Assembly (NCBI RefSeq): GCF_014643735.1
Contig: NZ_BMKA01000012.1
Location: 1 to 48,547, forward strand
DNA: 48,547 bases
Source: Neptunicoccus cionae
Lineage (GTDB): Bacteria > Pseudomonadota > Alphaproteobacteria > Rhodobacterales > Rhodobacteraceae
Direction of reading: 5' to 3'
Of the stretch, positions 1 to 7,725 are shown piece after piece. The notes under the pieces are model-generated. The model made no database searches. It was given only the letters and a program-made list of their open reading frames with translations, and was not told where the DNA came from. The position numbers and the translations under genes are program-made. Each line of letters starts with the position of its first letter. The first letter of the stretch is position 1.

Positions 1-266
1 TCACAACCGACACCGTGCTGAAATCATTTCTAGGTGCACAAATCCATCGGCTTCGCAGGTATCGTGAAGATTCTGACCCCATCTTTACTGATCATGAACG
101 GCCCATAGCTGCCACTGGCTGGTATAGCCGATGCCGCGACGCAGCTTCACCAGACCGGCCATTCGTCCATGGCGCAGCATTTTCGAAGGATGAAGGTCGG
201 CAGAGCGGACGGAGCTGTCGTTCGAAGGCATGAGTTAAAGGGCGGCTTTTCATGGGAAAGCGGCCG

Positions 267-2702
267 CTAGTGACTGAGTTGAGCGAGAATGGTTTTATCG
301 ATAATCTTGTCGTCATCAATCAGCATATATGCTTTCGAAAGAATAATTGAAAACGTACCATCGCCAGCGAATGGGAGGCGTGTTGCTTCCGAGTTTCTGC
401 GTCCCGGGACAATGCACAAATATCTGTTCGACGGTCGTATTTGAATGTTCGAGGAACCGAGGTGAATCACGTAGTCATTCAACTTTCCACGAACTACCAA
501 GAATTTCCCTTCAATGGAGCATCGTTGCGCAATAGCGAGGCTTGGAAGGATGTCTTCAAGCAATTCCTTACGGGATTGGGCACTTTGGCTGAGGTCACCG
601 AATGCGTGTTCGTGCCAGTACCGTCCGAACCGTCCTTCAGGCCCGCCATCCGTCCAAGCAGGATCATTGGCAACGCTTGAAACAGCCACAAACAGGTCCA
701 CTTCGCGCATCAGTTCTGAGAAAACGATTGGCTCTACCTCAGTCAGCGGTACTCGATTATTTTCGGTGTCAAGAAAGCTGACTTGGTCTGTTGCGACGTG
801 TGAGGAAATACCGGTTTCACTGGCTTGGCCATCCTCGACAACTTCAACAGTATATTCGGCTTTCAAACCGAGAGATGGGAGCGGGCGCTCGGGGATGTTG
901 TGTCCATCAAAGTGCGCGCCCATCAGGTTGAAGCGCCAACCACGTGCATCACAAAGGGCCTTGAACTGATGCTGACGGAGGATATGTGCAGCAAAACGAT
1001 TGGAATACACCTCAGTTTGGCGCTCTGCTTCCGTTAACACATACACTTCGCGATAGACCTGTTTGATGGGCTGCGTTAGGCCTGCCTGAATGATATTGCG
1101 GCGCCACGACAGAACCGTCTCAGGATCGCAATTGAGAGGATGCCAAAGACTGACGCGAGCCTTTTCCGGAAGCTCGACTGGCGCCCCATCAGGCCCAACC
1201 CAACCTGCATCGCTGGGCAATCCTGAGACTGTCGCGTCACCGCACGTCAGTTGCCAGATCAGCGAACGGGTGATTTGCCGCCGTACGGGGTGTTGCTCAA
1301 ATAGCGTTCTCCATTCTTCGAGGTCCCAGTCCAAGCTGTCGACCCAACTTGCTTCCAATCGCGCGACTGTAGCCTTGCGCGCGTTCTCTATATCTTTCTG
1401 CTTAGATTTTAGTGCTTTTAGCGTTTCCGGATGGTTTTCACGTACTTGCTTAGGAATCGATTTGAGTTCTTTTCCATTAGAGCTCCGCCACGCCAGTTTT
1501 GTTTCGAGGGCAGTTACGCGAAGCGTAGCACAGTACCGTTCTAGCGCGACTTCTACGTACCCTTCTTGATTGAGCCCGAAGTCGGGAAGGCTTCGGTCTT
1601 CTAGCTCCGTGACATCGAGTCCAGCCGACTTTGCAACGCGGGCCAAACGCTGGGCGATCTGATCTCTGACAGAGGCGTATTTAATATCACGCAACAATCT
1701 TGAAAGTTCGGCAACCGCTGCAAAATTTGTCCCCATACCTTCCAATGCAAGCAGACATGCGTTGCCAAGCTTTATTGAGCGCGCGCCGATCTGTGGGACT
1801 TTCTTGAAACATACCTGACAGAAGCGACCAATCTGTGGAGCCATCTCAGGCGGTGCCAGCCAGATCAGGGATTTCAGAAGATCCAGGGACATATCAGGTT
1901 TCGACGGGTCCGGCACTTCTGATTCCAACCAAATGCTTAGCTGATCCCACAAATCGCTCACGAGTTTGGTGCGTGCCGCGCCTTCTTTCAGCCAAGTCTT
2001 GGTTGGCTTTGATTTGTCGAAGGCCTCGTTGAGGTGGCTCGCCAATGCGACACGCGAAGGTTCCTTGCCAACCCATTGCATGAGCTTCTTTGAAAATGCA
2101 CCCGAAGGTAGCGAAGCGGCGCCGCCAGCGGCATTTGGGTTCAGCATCGCCTTTGCCCTAATCCCCATTTTGCGTACCGCCTGAGTTGCGTGGCCCTCTG
2201 TTTCCGTTCGACGGACAAAAGCTTCGAGTGCGCGGCGTAACGCTTTGGTTGGTGCCTGTTCCGCCAGATGCCGTTCGCAAGCCCCTAAAACTGTTGAGAC
2301 CGGGAACTGGTATTCGAGGTGGTCCGTTTGCGTTGCCTTGTTGACAAGCCTGACAAGGTCTTCCTCGCTGATCTTTATTGATTTTTTTTGAAGGATAAGC
2401 CGCGCAATGGAAAAAGGTATGTCGCGGCGCAACCAATAGTCCCAACCGCCCCCGCCGCTCATACCGCGCTTGTTTTTGGCCAAAGCCGCCAGAGCAACAC
2501 TGACTTGAACCTCCCTTGGTTCTTCCATCAGCGCACGCCAGCGCGCCGAGTCCTTCAAACTCTTCACCCCGTCCCATCCTGTGTTCTGCTCTCTGCGAAC
2601 CGCCACGATTTCTTCGATGATCTGAGCGAGCACGGCCTTGGCTTCGCCGGTTTGGGAGGCAGCAGAATTGCGCAATCCAAGTATTGCCAGAAGGCGTTTC
2701 AT
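267..2702 (-). CDS. DUF4132 domain-containing protein
   Basis: This 811-residue protein has no signal peptide or membrane segment and is probably cytoplasmic. The C-terminal half carries the conserved block of the DUF4132 family: a VYVLTEAE stretch followed by YSNRFAAHILRQHQF, and a later IVFSELMREVDLFVAVSSVAND segment (given here in pieces of that block). The N-terminal half is helical and repeat-like. The start ATG overlaps the stop of the upstream 140-residue gene (ATGA), and the SD (GGAGG) lies inside that gene's last codons, so the two are translationally coupled. E. coli MolR/YehI belongs to the same domain family, but its old molybdate-regulation label is not reliable evidence for function. 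The biochemical role is unknown. The family assignment is from memory of the motif pattern; the gene itself is certain by length and coupling. Confidence 0.85.
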   Translation of the reverse strand: MKRLLAILGLRNSAASQTGEAKAVLAQIIEEIVAVRREQNTGWDGVKSLKDSARWRALMEEPREVQVSVALAALAKNKRGMSGGGGWDYWLRRDIPFSIARLILQKKSIKISEEDLVRLVNKATQTDHLEYQFPVSTVLGACERHLAEQAPTKALRRALEAFVRRTETEGHATQAVRKMGIRAKAMLNPNAAGGAASLPSGAFSKKLMQWVGKEPSRVALASHLNEAFDKSKPTKTWLKEGAARTKLVSDLWDQLSIWLESEVPDPSKPDMSLDLLKSLIWLAPPEMAPQIGRFCQVCFKKVPQIGARSIKLGNACLLALEGMGTNFAAVAELSRLLRDIKYASVRDQIAQRLARVAKSAGLDVTELEDRSLPDFGLNQEGYVEVALERYCATLRVTALETKLAWRSSNGKELKSIPKQVRENHPETLKALKSKQKDIENARKATVARLEASWVDSLDWDLEEWRTLFEQHPVRRQITRSLIWQLTCGDATVSGLPSDAGWVGPDGAPVELPEKARVSLWHPLNCDPETVLSWRRNIIQAGLTQPIKQVYREVYVLTEAERQTEVYSNRFAAHILRQHQFKALCDARGWRFNLMGAHFDGHNIPERPLPSLGLKAEYTVEVVEDGQASETGISSHVATDQVSFLDTENNRVPLTEVEPIVFSELMREVDLFVAVSSVANDPAWTDGGPEGRFGRYWHEHAFGDLSQSAQSRKELLEDILPSLAIAQRCSIEGKFLVVRGKLNDYVIHLGSSNIQIRPSNRYLCIVPGRRNSEATRLPFAGDGTFSIILSKAYMLIDDDKIIDKTILAQLSH

Positions 2703-3121
2703 CCTCCAACCAAGGGTACGAGGCGCAGGAAAGTGATTTTGCTTTGATCTGTGACCGTTAGATCTGCATCAAAGTCCTCTACCTCAAAGTCATCGAACAA
2801 TACGATTACTCTCCTTGACTCGATGGCATCCAAAGCAGCTTCGATTTCCTTGGTGGGATCAAGGGCTTTGGGGCCTTTACGGTTCGGCTTGTTCAGTTTT
2901 CGCTCCAACTCGTGCGAGTGATCACCAACGAGAAATGAAGCAACTCGGTCGTGTTCTACGTGTCTGCGGCGCGCGAGATCATTCAACCGATCAACTTCAT
3001 CTCGAACATGCTTCGCTACGACGTCGCGCGCTGAAATACGTTCGCTCGCCAGTCGAAGCGAGAATGCCTGCCGTTGAGTTTGACCAACAATTTTTTCGAC
3101 AATAGATAACTGCGCCAACAC
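2699..3121 (-). CDS. Small protein coupled to DUF4132 gene, C-terminus ends Leu-Val-Gly-Gly
   Basis: This is a 140-residue, charged protein without a signal peptide. The N-terminal ~75 residues look helical. The last ~40 residues (VIVLFDDFEVEDFD, then a DLTVTDQSKITFLRL stretch, ending PLVGG) have the beta-strand/turn rhythm and terminal Gly-Gly seen in MoaD/ThiS and ubiquitin-like beta-grasp proteins. That similarity is my inference, not a family match. It is the first gene of a two-gene operon, and its stop overlaps the DUF4132 start by 4 bases. The two Gly codons (GGA GGA) also form the SD of the next gene, which could on its own explain a Gly-Gly end. Function unknown. Confidence 0.75.
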   Translation of the reverse strand: MLAQLSIVEKIVGQTQRQAFSLRLASERISARDVVAKHVRDEVDRLNDLARRRHVEHDRVASFLVGDHSHELERKLNKPNRKGPKALDPTKEIEAALDAIESRRVIVLFDDFEVEDFDADLTVTDQSKITFLRLVPLVGG

Positions 3122-3360
3122 AAAAATCCTCTACTTGATCTATCGGCGAAACATAGCGTGATTTCCATTAATCAGCCAAGTCTCAAGTTCGACGATTCTG
3201 AGCGACAAACTTTGCGGTTTCCCGACATTGGTGCAACTTGCAGCATTAAGTAGTTTGGGCTCACTGCCGACCTCAGAGGCAGCGCAGCATCATGTGATAT
3301 GATGTCTTGTCAACGTCGGGTTGTCGATGTGGGAGGGCGTGGTGGATCGGAGGATCCATC

Positions 3361-3993
3361 ATGGAAACATCAAACTTACCCGCCATCCGCGCACTACGTC
3401 CGGTCTGGAACAAAGGCCGGATCGTCGGCCAGAAACGGCCTCTCAAGCCCAAACATGTCTGGGCTATCAGAGTGCGGCTGGAACTGGCTGAAAACCATCG
3501 TGATCTGGCCCTCTTCAATCTTGCCATCGACAGCAAGCTGCGCGGCTGCGATCTGGTCAAGATGAAGGTGGTCGATGTCATGGCCTCAGGCCAAATCAAA
3601 GAACGCGCGTCGGTTCTTCAGAGCAAGACCCGGAAACCTGTGCGCTTCGAAATCTCCGAAGGCACCCGTGCATCGCTGGCAAGATGGATGCGGGAGCCGC
3701 TGATGGTCGGATCCGAATACCTCTGGCCTGGGCGTTTTCACGAACGGCTTCACATCTCGACCCGCCAGTACGCGCGAATTGTGCGTGACTGGGTGACATC
3801 CATTGGTCTGGAGGCAAGCGCCTATGGCACGCACTCGATGCGGCGAACGAAGGTCACGCAGATCTACAAGAAGACAGGCAACCTGCGGGCGGTCCAGCTG
3901 CTGTTGGGTCATACCAAGATGGACAGCACTGTCAGGTACCTCGGCGTCGAGCTTGAAGATGCACTTGTGATCGCCGAAGCTATCGAAATCTAA
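3361..3993 (+). CDS. Short tyrosine recombinase (phage integrase family)
   Basis: This is a 210-residue site-specific recombinase catalytic domain. All expected catalytic residues are visible: Arg61 in LRGCDL, a Lys-containing beta-hairpin (KTRKPVRF), His158 and Arg161 in HSMRRT, His184 in LLGHTKMD and the nucleophile Tyr193 in VRYLGV. It lacks the N-terminal core-binding/SAM-like domain of ordinary 300-400 residue integrases. It therefore resembles the compact FimB/FimE-size class. The ATG at 3361 is preferred over an upstream in-frame ATG at 3307 because CGGAGG lies at 3348-3353. It sits between two accessory modules, so it may have mobilised one of them, but no att sites were identified. 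It could equally be an inversion switch recombinase. Confidence 0.85.
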   Translation: METSNLPAIRALRPVWNKGRIVGQKRPLKPKHVWAIRVRLELAENHRDLALFNLAIDSKLRGCDLVKMKVVDVMASGQIKERASVLQSKTRKPVRFEISEGTRASLARWMREPLMVGSEYLWPGRFHERLHISTRQYARIVRDWVTSIGLEASAYGTHSMRRTKVTQIYKKTGNLRAVQLLLGHTKMDSTVRYLGVELEDALVIAEAIEI

Positions 3994-3999
3994 ACGGCT

Positions 4000-4021
4000 G
4001 GGCCGTCGCCACAGACGGCCC
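4000..4021 (+). terminator. Hairpin just after the recombinase gene
   Basis: A perfect 8-bp stem GGGCCGTC/GACGGCCC with a GCCACA loop starts 7 bases after the recombinase stop codon. There is no U-tract, so it is a transcript-end or mRNA-stabilising hairpin rather than a textbook intrinsic terminator. Confidence 0.4.
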
Positions 4022-4183
4022 TGACCAGACCTTTGGGATAGAAGTCAGCGCGCAGTGCAGTTTCACCGAACCAGCCGTTCTTGAAGCGCGCAGAAATTTA
4101 GCAAGTTGAGTGGGCCATTGCGATGCAGAATTCGCGCTTACACGGCCGCACATACGGAGGCTTCCAGAAGAATTTTCGGCTGC

Positions 4184-4789
4184 TCAGTTCTTTAAGTAGT
4201 CCATAGTGGCTGCCCCATTGCCGCGTTTGTCGGTCTGGCCGTTCACAACAGCGTCGTTCATGCCGGGGTGGCCTTTGGCCCACCCCCATATGGAAGTCGC
4301 ACCTGTGCAGAAGCGGGCGGCGGCCATCCCGATCTCCTTCCACCATTTGCCGCTTGTCCTGTGGCAGGTTTCGTAGAGCTCTTGGCAAGAGATGGTCTCG
4401 GAGGTTTGATGCTTGGCGGCAATTATGCCCAATAACTTTTCTGCGTCGAAACCTTGCGCTTCGATGTATTGCTCGCAGTTCGCTGATAGAAGCGCCTTGC
4501 CTTGTGCGACCGCCTCAGGCTTGGCAGTGTCTAAGGCTTTTTCGATGCGAGCCTGATGTTCCTGTAATTCGGGGAATGATTTTCCCACTCTCTGCCCTCC
4601 AGGCTTGGCCTTAAACTCCTCTTTAGCTGGTCTCTCCAACTCGGCCAAGTGCCAATAACTACGCCAATGTTCACGAGGCGAGAGTAACTTGGTTTTCGGA
4701 CGTAATTGTCCCGTGGTTGCCGATAATAGCTGACCGTCTGCCGCTTCATGGCGTTCCCGAAACGCGTCGTTCACCACTGTCCTTCGCAA
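4184..4789 (-). CDS. Hypothetical protein, orphan ORF in accessory region
   Basis: This 201-residue soluble ORF opens with MRRTVVNDAFRERHEAADG. It has a basic, helical middle (for example LLSPREHWRSYWHLAELERP) and a C-terminal part with two cysteines (ISCQELYETCHRTSGKWW). I do not recognise a family. There is no convincing SD upstream. Another open frame (4746-4931, minus) overlaps its beginning, so the true 5' end is unsure or the gene has been truncated or frameshifted by rearrangement. It lies between the recombinase and the membrane-protein pair and points away from the latter. It may be a decayed mobile-element gene. Confidence 0.4.
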   Translation of the reverse strand: MRRTVVNDAFRERHEAADGQLLSATTGQLRPKTKLLSPREHWRSYWHLAELERPAKEEFKAKPGGQRVGKSFPELQEHQARIEKALDTAKPEAVAQGKALLSANCEQYIEAQGFDAEKLLGIIAAKHQTSETISCQELYETCHRTSGKWWKEIGMAAARFCTGATSIWGWAKGHPGMNDAVVNGQTDKRGNGAATMDYLKN

Positions 4790-4981
4790 AAACTGCCGCT
4801 TTCTGCCACTGCGGATCGATTGATCGAAAGGAAGTTACTTTCGTCCGGCGTGCCGCTGCACCATGAGCTTTGAAATTTCTTTCGGGAAAAGCTTGATTAT
4901 AGGCTGCCGCCCGCTCACTATGAAATTCCAATAATGGCCTCGCGATATGGCCTGCCCGCAGTCAGGCAACCGAGAAACGTG

Positions 4982-5662
4982 ATGACTTTAACAGCCCCGG
5001 CGCATCCGCTCGACCCAGCGGTAGAGCTCGAGATGATCCAGTGGAAACAGGCGCACTTCGAGCGAATAACTGAACAAGTGGAGAACGCTCTGCCCGATCT
5101 CATGGCGGAAATTGAAAGAACCGTCGCATCGATTTCCTCGATCGCCGCGAGCAAGGCGCAAGTTTCGCCCGACAGGCTTTGGAAGGAACTTTTCGAACCT
5201 TGGGCGCAGCGAACCGCCAGCCGCGTCGAGGCAGAGATGGACACCGAAATTGGAGCGCTTGTCTCAGCGCTCTCCGAGAAGGGCACCCGCCAAGACGCCC
5301 TGCGCGTCGCGCTGCCCGCTCTTACCGGAGCTGGCGTGCTCGCCGCTTCTCTTGCAGCCATCCCCACTGTTGTTTCGCTCGCGACGGTGACCACGACCTC
5401 CTTCATCATCTTCACCACCACGGCGATCTCCTGGCCCATGCTCGCATTGGGAGGCACCGGTATCGCCTTGGCTACGCTGACCGGCAGCCGCGTCGTTGAT
5501 CGGCTCAGTGATCGAAATCGCAGACATCTCGTAGTCCGCCTCCAGGGCCGCGCCCGCATCGCGGCGTTGGGTCACGGACTTGCGCCGGGCGAGCGCTGTC
5601 TCGTGACCGATCTCCAAGCGATCACGCTACGCAGTCTCGAAGCTGAACTGCGGGCCGCTTGA
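4982..5662 (+). CDS. Membrane protein of unknown function, first gene of a coupled pair
   Basis: Starting at the ATG at 4982, the protein has 226 residues; an in-frame ATG at 4934 would add 16 but has no visible SD. The first half is acidic and helical. The second half contains a ~60-residue very hydrophobic, Ala/Gly/Thr-rich stretch (from about ALPALTGAGVLAASLAAIP through ISWPMLALGGTGIALATL) that would form two or three membrane helices. A basic C-terminal tail (SDRNRRHLVVRLQGRAR) follows, probably cytoplasmic. The stop TGA overlaps the next start (TGATG at 5660-5664), so the two products are made together. No catalytic motif and no family recognised. The layout (soluble helix plus hydrophobic hairpins) recalls pore-forming or membrane-remodelling proteins, which is speculation. 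Confidence 0.7.
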   Translation: MTLTAPAHPLDPAVELEMIQWKQAHFERITEQVENALPDLMAEIERTVASISSIAASKAQVSPDRLWKELFEPWAQRTASRVEAEMDTEIGALVSALSEKGTRQDALRVALPALTGAGVLAASLAAIPTVVSLATVTTTSFIIFTTTAISWPMLALGGTGIALATLTGSRVVDRLSDRNRRHLVVRLQGRARIAALGHGLAPGERCLVTDLQAITLRSLEAELRAA

Positions 5663-6675
5663 TGCCTCTCCTCTACGCCATCCCTCCTGGCCTCGACGCG
5701 CTTGTTTCGTCCGGTAAGGCTCAGTTGATAGGCGCGATCATCAAGGATGTCTCCTCCGGCCAAATCCTGGGGCACGTTCAGCAGACGCAAGGTTTCGTCC
5801 AAGCTTTTGCTCAGGCCGGAGGCGCAGCTGCACAAACCGGTTTCTCGCCCCTCGGGATTGTCGGGATGGTGCAGAACGAACAGATCAAATCTTCGCTCGA
5901 ACAACTGCGTCAGGGCATGGCCCTTCTGCAAAATCTGCAGATTGCAAACATCGCTCTCACCGGGATCGGGCTCGGCGTGTCCATCGCCGGCTTTGCGATC
6001 ATGAACATGCGCCTGATCGCCATCGAGAAAAATCTCGGGACGTTGCGCGAGGAAGTTCGCGATATTGGCAGGTTAATACAGGAGGCCGAAATCCGCCGCC
6101 TCTTCAGCGACATCCGCGCGGCGCTTAAAGACCTTGATGGCGTCGCGACGCGGACGGACCACCTCGCGATTGCAGGCGCTCTGCAAAGACAGCTTTCCAC
6201 ACACGTGAGCACAATCTCCGACTTGCTACGGGAAGCCATGGATCCCGCCGAGGCGACCGCCCTCCCTATGGAGCGACTGGACCTGATCTGGACCTTGGGC
6301 TCGGCAAAGTGGCTCTGCGAGGAAGCAGAGCTGCGGGCACTATTCATTTCCGAAGATCTGGCCCATGCGGGCGAATACGCTGCGCAGTACCGAGACGACA
6401 ACCTCAGGTGCCTTGATCGGATGAACCCGGATGCGCTGGCCCGACTGATCGCCGCTGCCGAAAAGGATTTGGCCACGTCGATCACCGTTCGTCGTGAGGC
6501 CGCTGTGCGCCTTAGCCGTATCGCCGACGGCTTCGCCAGCGCCGTGGCCGGCCTCGGTCAGCAGCACGCACTGTCGCGAGCCCTCATCGACGGCGGAGTA
6601 GGCGGACGTGACTTCATCCTGGCCGCCTCGCGGGAAACAAAAAGCCCCTTCCTCATCGTCACACCGGAGCAGTAG
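5662..6675 (+). CDS. Coiled-coil membrane protein of unknown function, second gene of a coupled pair
   Basis: The protein has 337 residues from the ATG at 5662, which shares bases with the upstream stop. The N-terminal ~75 residues are Gly/Ala/Gln-rich. One hydrophobic helix (ANIALTGIGLGVSIAGFAIM, about residues 95-115) follows, then a long amphipathic/coiled-coil region (IEKNLGTLREEVRDIGRLIQ onward) and an all-helical C-terminal half. No signal peptide and no enzymatic motif were seen. A helix-membrane segment-coiled coil design fits a structural or pore-type partner of the preceding gene. I do not recognise the family. The neighbours are a recombinase and other accessory genes, so a mobile (possibly defence) cargo is plausible but unproven. 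Confidence 0.75.
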   Translation: MPLLYAIPPGLDALVSSGKAQLIGAIIKDVSSGQILGHVQQTQGFVQAFAQAGGAAAQTGFSPLGIVGMVQNEQIKSSLEQLRQGMALLQNLQIANIALTGIGLGVSIAGFAIMNMRLIAIEKNLGTLREEVRDIGRLIQEAEIRRLFSDIRAALKDLDGVATRTDHLAIAGALQRQLSTHVSTISDLLREAMDPAEATALPMERLDLIWTLGSAKWLCEEAELRALFISEDLAHAGEYAAQYRDDNLRCLDRMNPDALARLIAAAEKDLATSITVRREAAVRLSRIADGFASAVAGLGQQHALSRALIDGGVGGRDFILAASRETKSPFLIVTPEQ

Positions 6676-7038
6676 CTGGCGGGCCTCGCCGCATTTGCAT
6701 GCAGCCGCGGGACATCGTAACAGACGCCGGTTGTTCGACTATGAAACGACGAACCAGCGCGACGCGGAACTCTTCAATGGGTCAACGTAGCGCAGGCCCA
6801 ATTCAATCGGCTACCCTCGACATTTCAATCTTGCGAGGCCAGGTGTCAGCCTACTCGTTAGACCGGTTGTCACGGAAGACAGAAGTTCGCTTCGACTTGG
6901 GGCGAGGCAAAAGAGGTTGAAAGTCCGCTTTTGTGTCCGGCCGAAGCTCTTTTGCATCATGTAGCGAAAGCCCGCTTTCCGCCATTGGTGACGGTCGCAG
7001 CAAACGGCAGTTCCGAGCCCAATCTTCTTACTGCTGCA
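6676..7038. other. Gap without a convincing gene
   Basis: The gap lies between the membrane-protein pair and the convergent tetR gene. Short open frames here look like chance. The right part contains one copy of a dispersed degenerate repeat (see 6997-7030). Confidence 0.5.
6997..7030. repeat. Dispersed intergenic repeat, copy A
   Basis: The core reads GCAGCAAACGGCAG, TTCC, GAGCCCAAT, CTTCTTA. It aligns without gaps with copy B at 8407-8440 (GCAGCGAATGGCAG, TAAA, GAGCCCAAT), and a weaker copy is at 13244-13272. The flanking bases are also related. This looks like a decayed repeat family typical of non-coding DNA in this group. Confidence 0.6.
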
Positions 7039-7617
7039 CTATTCAGGATCGGTAAGCCTCGCCACAAGGGCAGCGATCAGATCCTTCTGCGAGTGTTTCA
7101 ACGGGTCTTTGATCCCGTTTGCGAGACCAAACATCAGAGCAAGCCCCAAGACCGCACAATGGATCGATGTTGCCTGCTGGCGAGCGAACAGCGGATCTCC
7201 CCCAAGGCAGTCGGCCAGGGCGCCATACATTCGGCTCGTGGTGGCATGCACCTGATCGAGCGCCCCCGTTTCCATCGGGGCCTGCATTTCGACCTTCAAG
7301 GTCTGCGGCGCTAAATACATCATTCGGAACCGATCCAAGTCACCTAAATGGAACGCCGCAACAGCCTCGACAAAGGCAGAGATTGCAGCGTTGGGCGTAT
7401 CTTTACCGTCAACGGCATTCACAGCTACGTCCGCCTCCGCCGCCAACCAAGAGCCAAGCATTGCAGCAAGCAACTCTTGTCTGGATGGATACCAATAGAG
7501 TACGGCCTGTTTCGACATTCCAAGAGCACGCCCAATTGCGTCAAAAGAGACTGCCCCGAACCCATCCGACGCCAATAACGCCTGTGCGGTCTTAAGGATT
7601 TTCTCGTCCGTCTTCAT
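7039..7617 (-). CDS. TetR family transcriptional repressor
   Basis: This is a 192-residue regulator. The N-terminal TetR helix-turn-helix is clear (residues ~1-50: KILKTAQALLASDGFGAVS, then IGRALGMSKQAVLYWYPSRQELL). The rest is the ligand-binding/dimer domain. The gene is divergent from a MAPEG family gene. Two near-identical palindromes (7642-7656 and 7664-7678) lie in the shared promoter region and are the obvious operators. It probably represses the MAPEG gene and itself and is released by a hydrophobic or electrophilic ligand; the ligand is unknown. Confidence 0.92.
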   Translation of the reverse strand: MKTDEKILKTAQALLASDGFGAVSFDAIGRALGMSKQAVLYWYPSRQELLAAMLGSWLAAEADVAVNAVDGKDTPNAAISAFVEAVAAFHLGDLDRFRMMYLAPQTLKVEMQAPMETGALDQVHATTSRMYGALADCLGGDPLFARQQATSIHCAVLGLALMFGLANGIKDPLKHSQKDLIAALVARLTDPE

Positions 7618-7634
7618 CCAATCACCCGAAAATA

Positions 7635-7663
7635 TTGACTACTTACCAACGGTAAGATATACA
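7635..7663 (+). promoter_or_regulatory. Sigma70-type promoter of the MAPEG gene
   Basis: TTGACT (7635-7640) and TATACA (7658-7663) are separated by exactly 17 bp. The first TetR palindrome fills the spacer and the second begins at the end of the -10 box, so a bound repressor would exclude RNA polymerase. Confidence 0.7.
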
Positions 7664-7678
7664 CTTACCATTGGTAAG
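7642..7678. promoter_or_regulatory. Double TetR operator
   Basis: Two copies of CTTACC-N3-GGTAAG are present, at 7642-7656 (spacer AAC) and 7664-7678 (spacer ATT; extended to ACTTACC...GGTAAGT). The centres are 22 bp apart, about two helical turns, so two dimers would bind on the same face. They lie between tetR and the MAPEG gene. Confidence 0.85.
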
Positions 7679-7725
7679 TAAATAAACATATGGTTTGAAC
7701 GCTAAGGCCTAAAAGGAGATTTACG

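Noticed and set aside
15-233. Open frames at the left edge, including a 48-codon minus-strand ORF at 85-231
   Set aside because: Both strands are open over short distances without a good SD or a recognisable family; they could be the end of a truncated element, but nothing supports a call.
267-2702. Naming the DUF4132 gene molR (molybdate regulator), given the molybdoenzyme cluster in the window
   Set aside because: The historical MolR label is weak, the gene is 11 kb away in an accessory region, and no regulator domain is visible.
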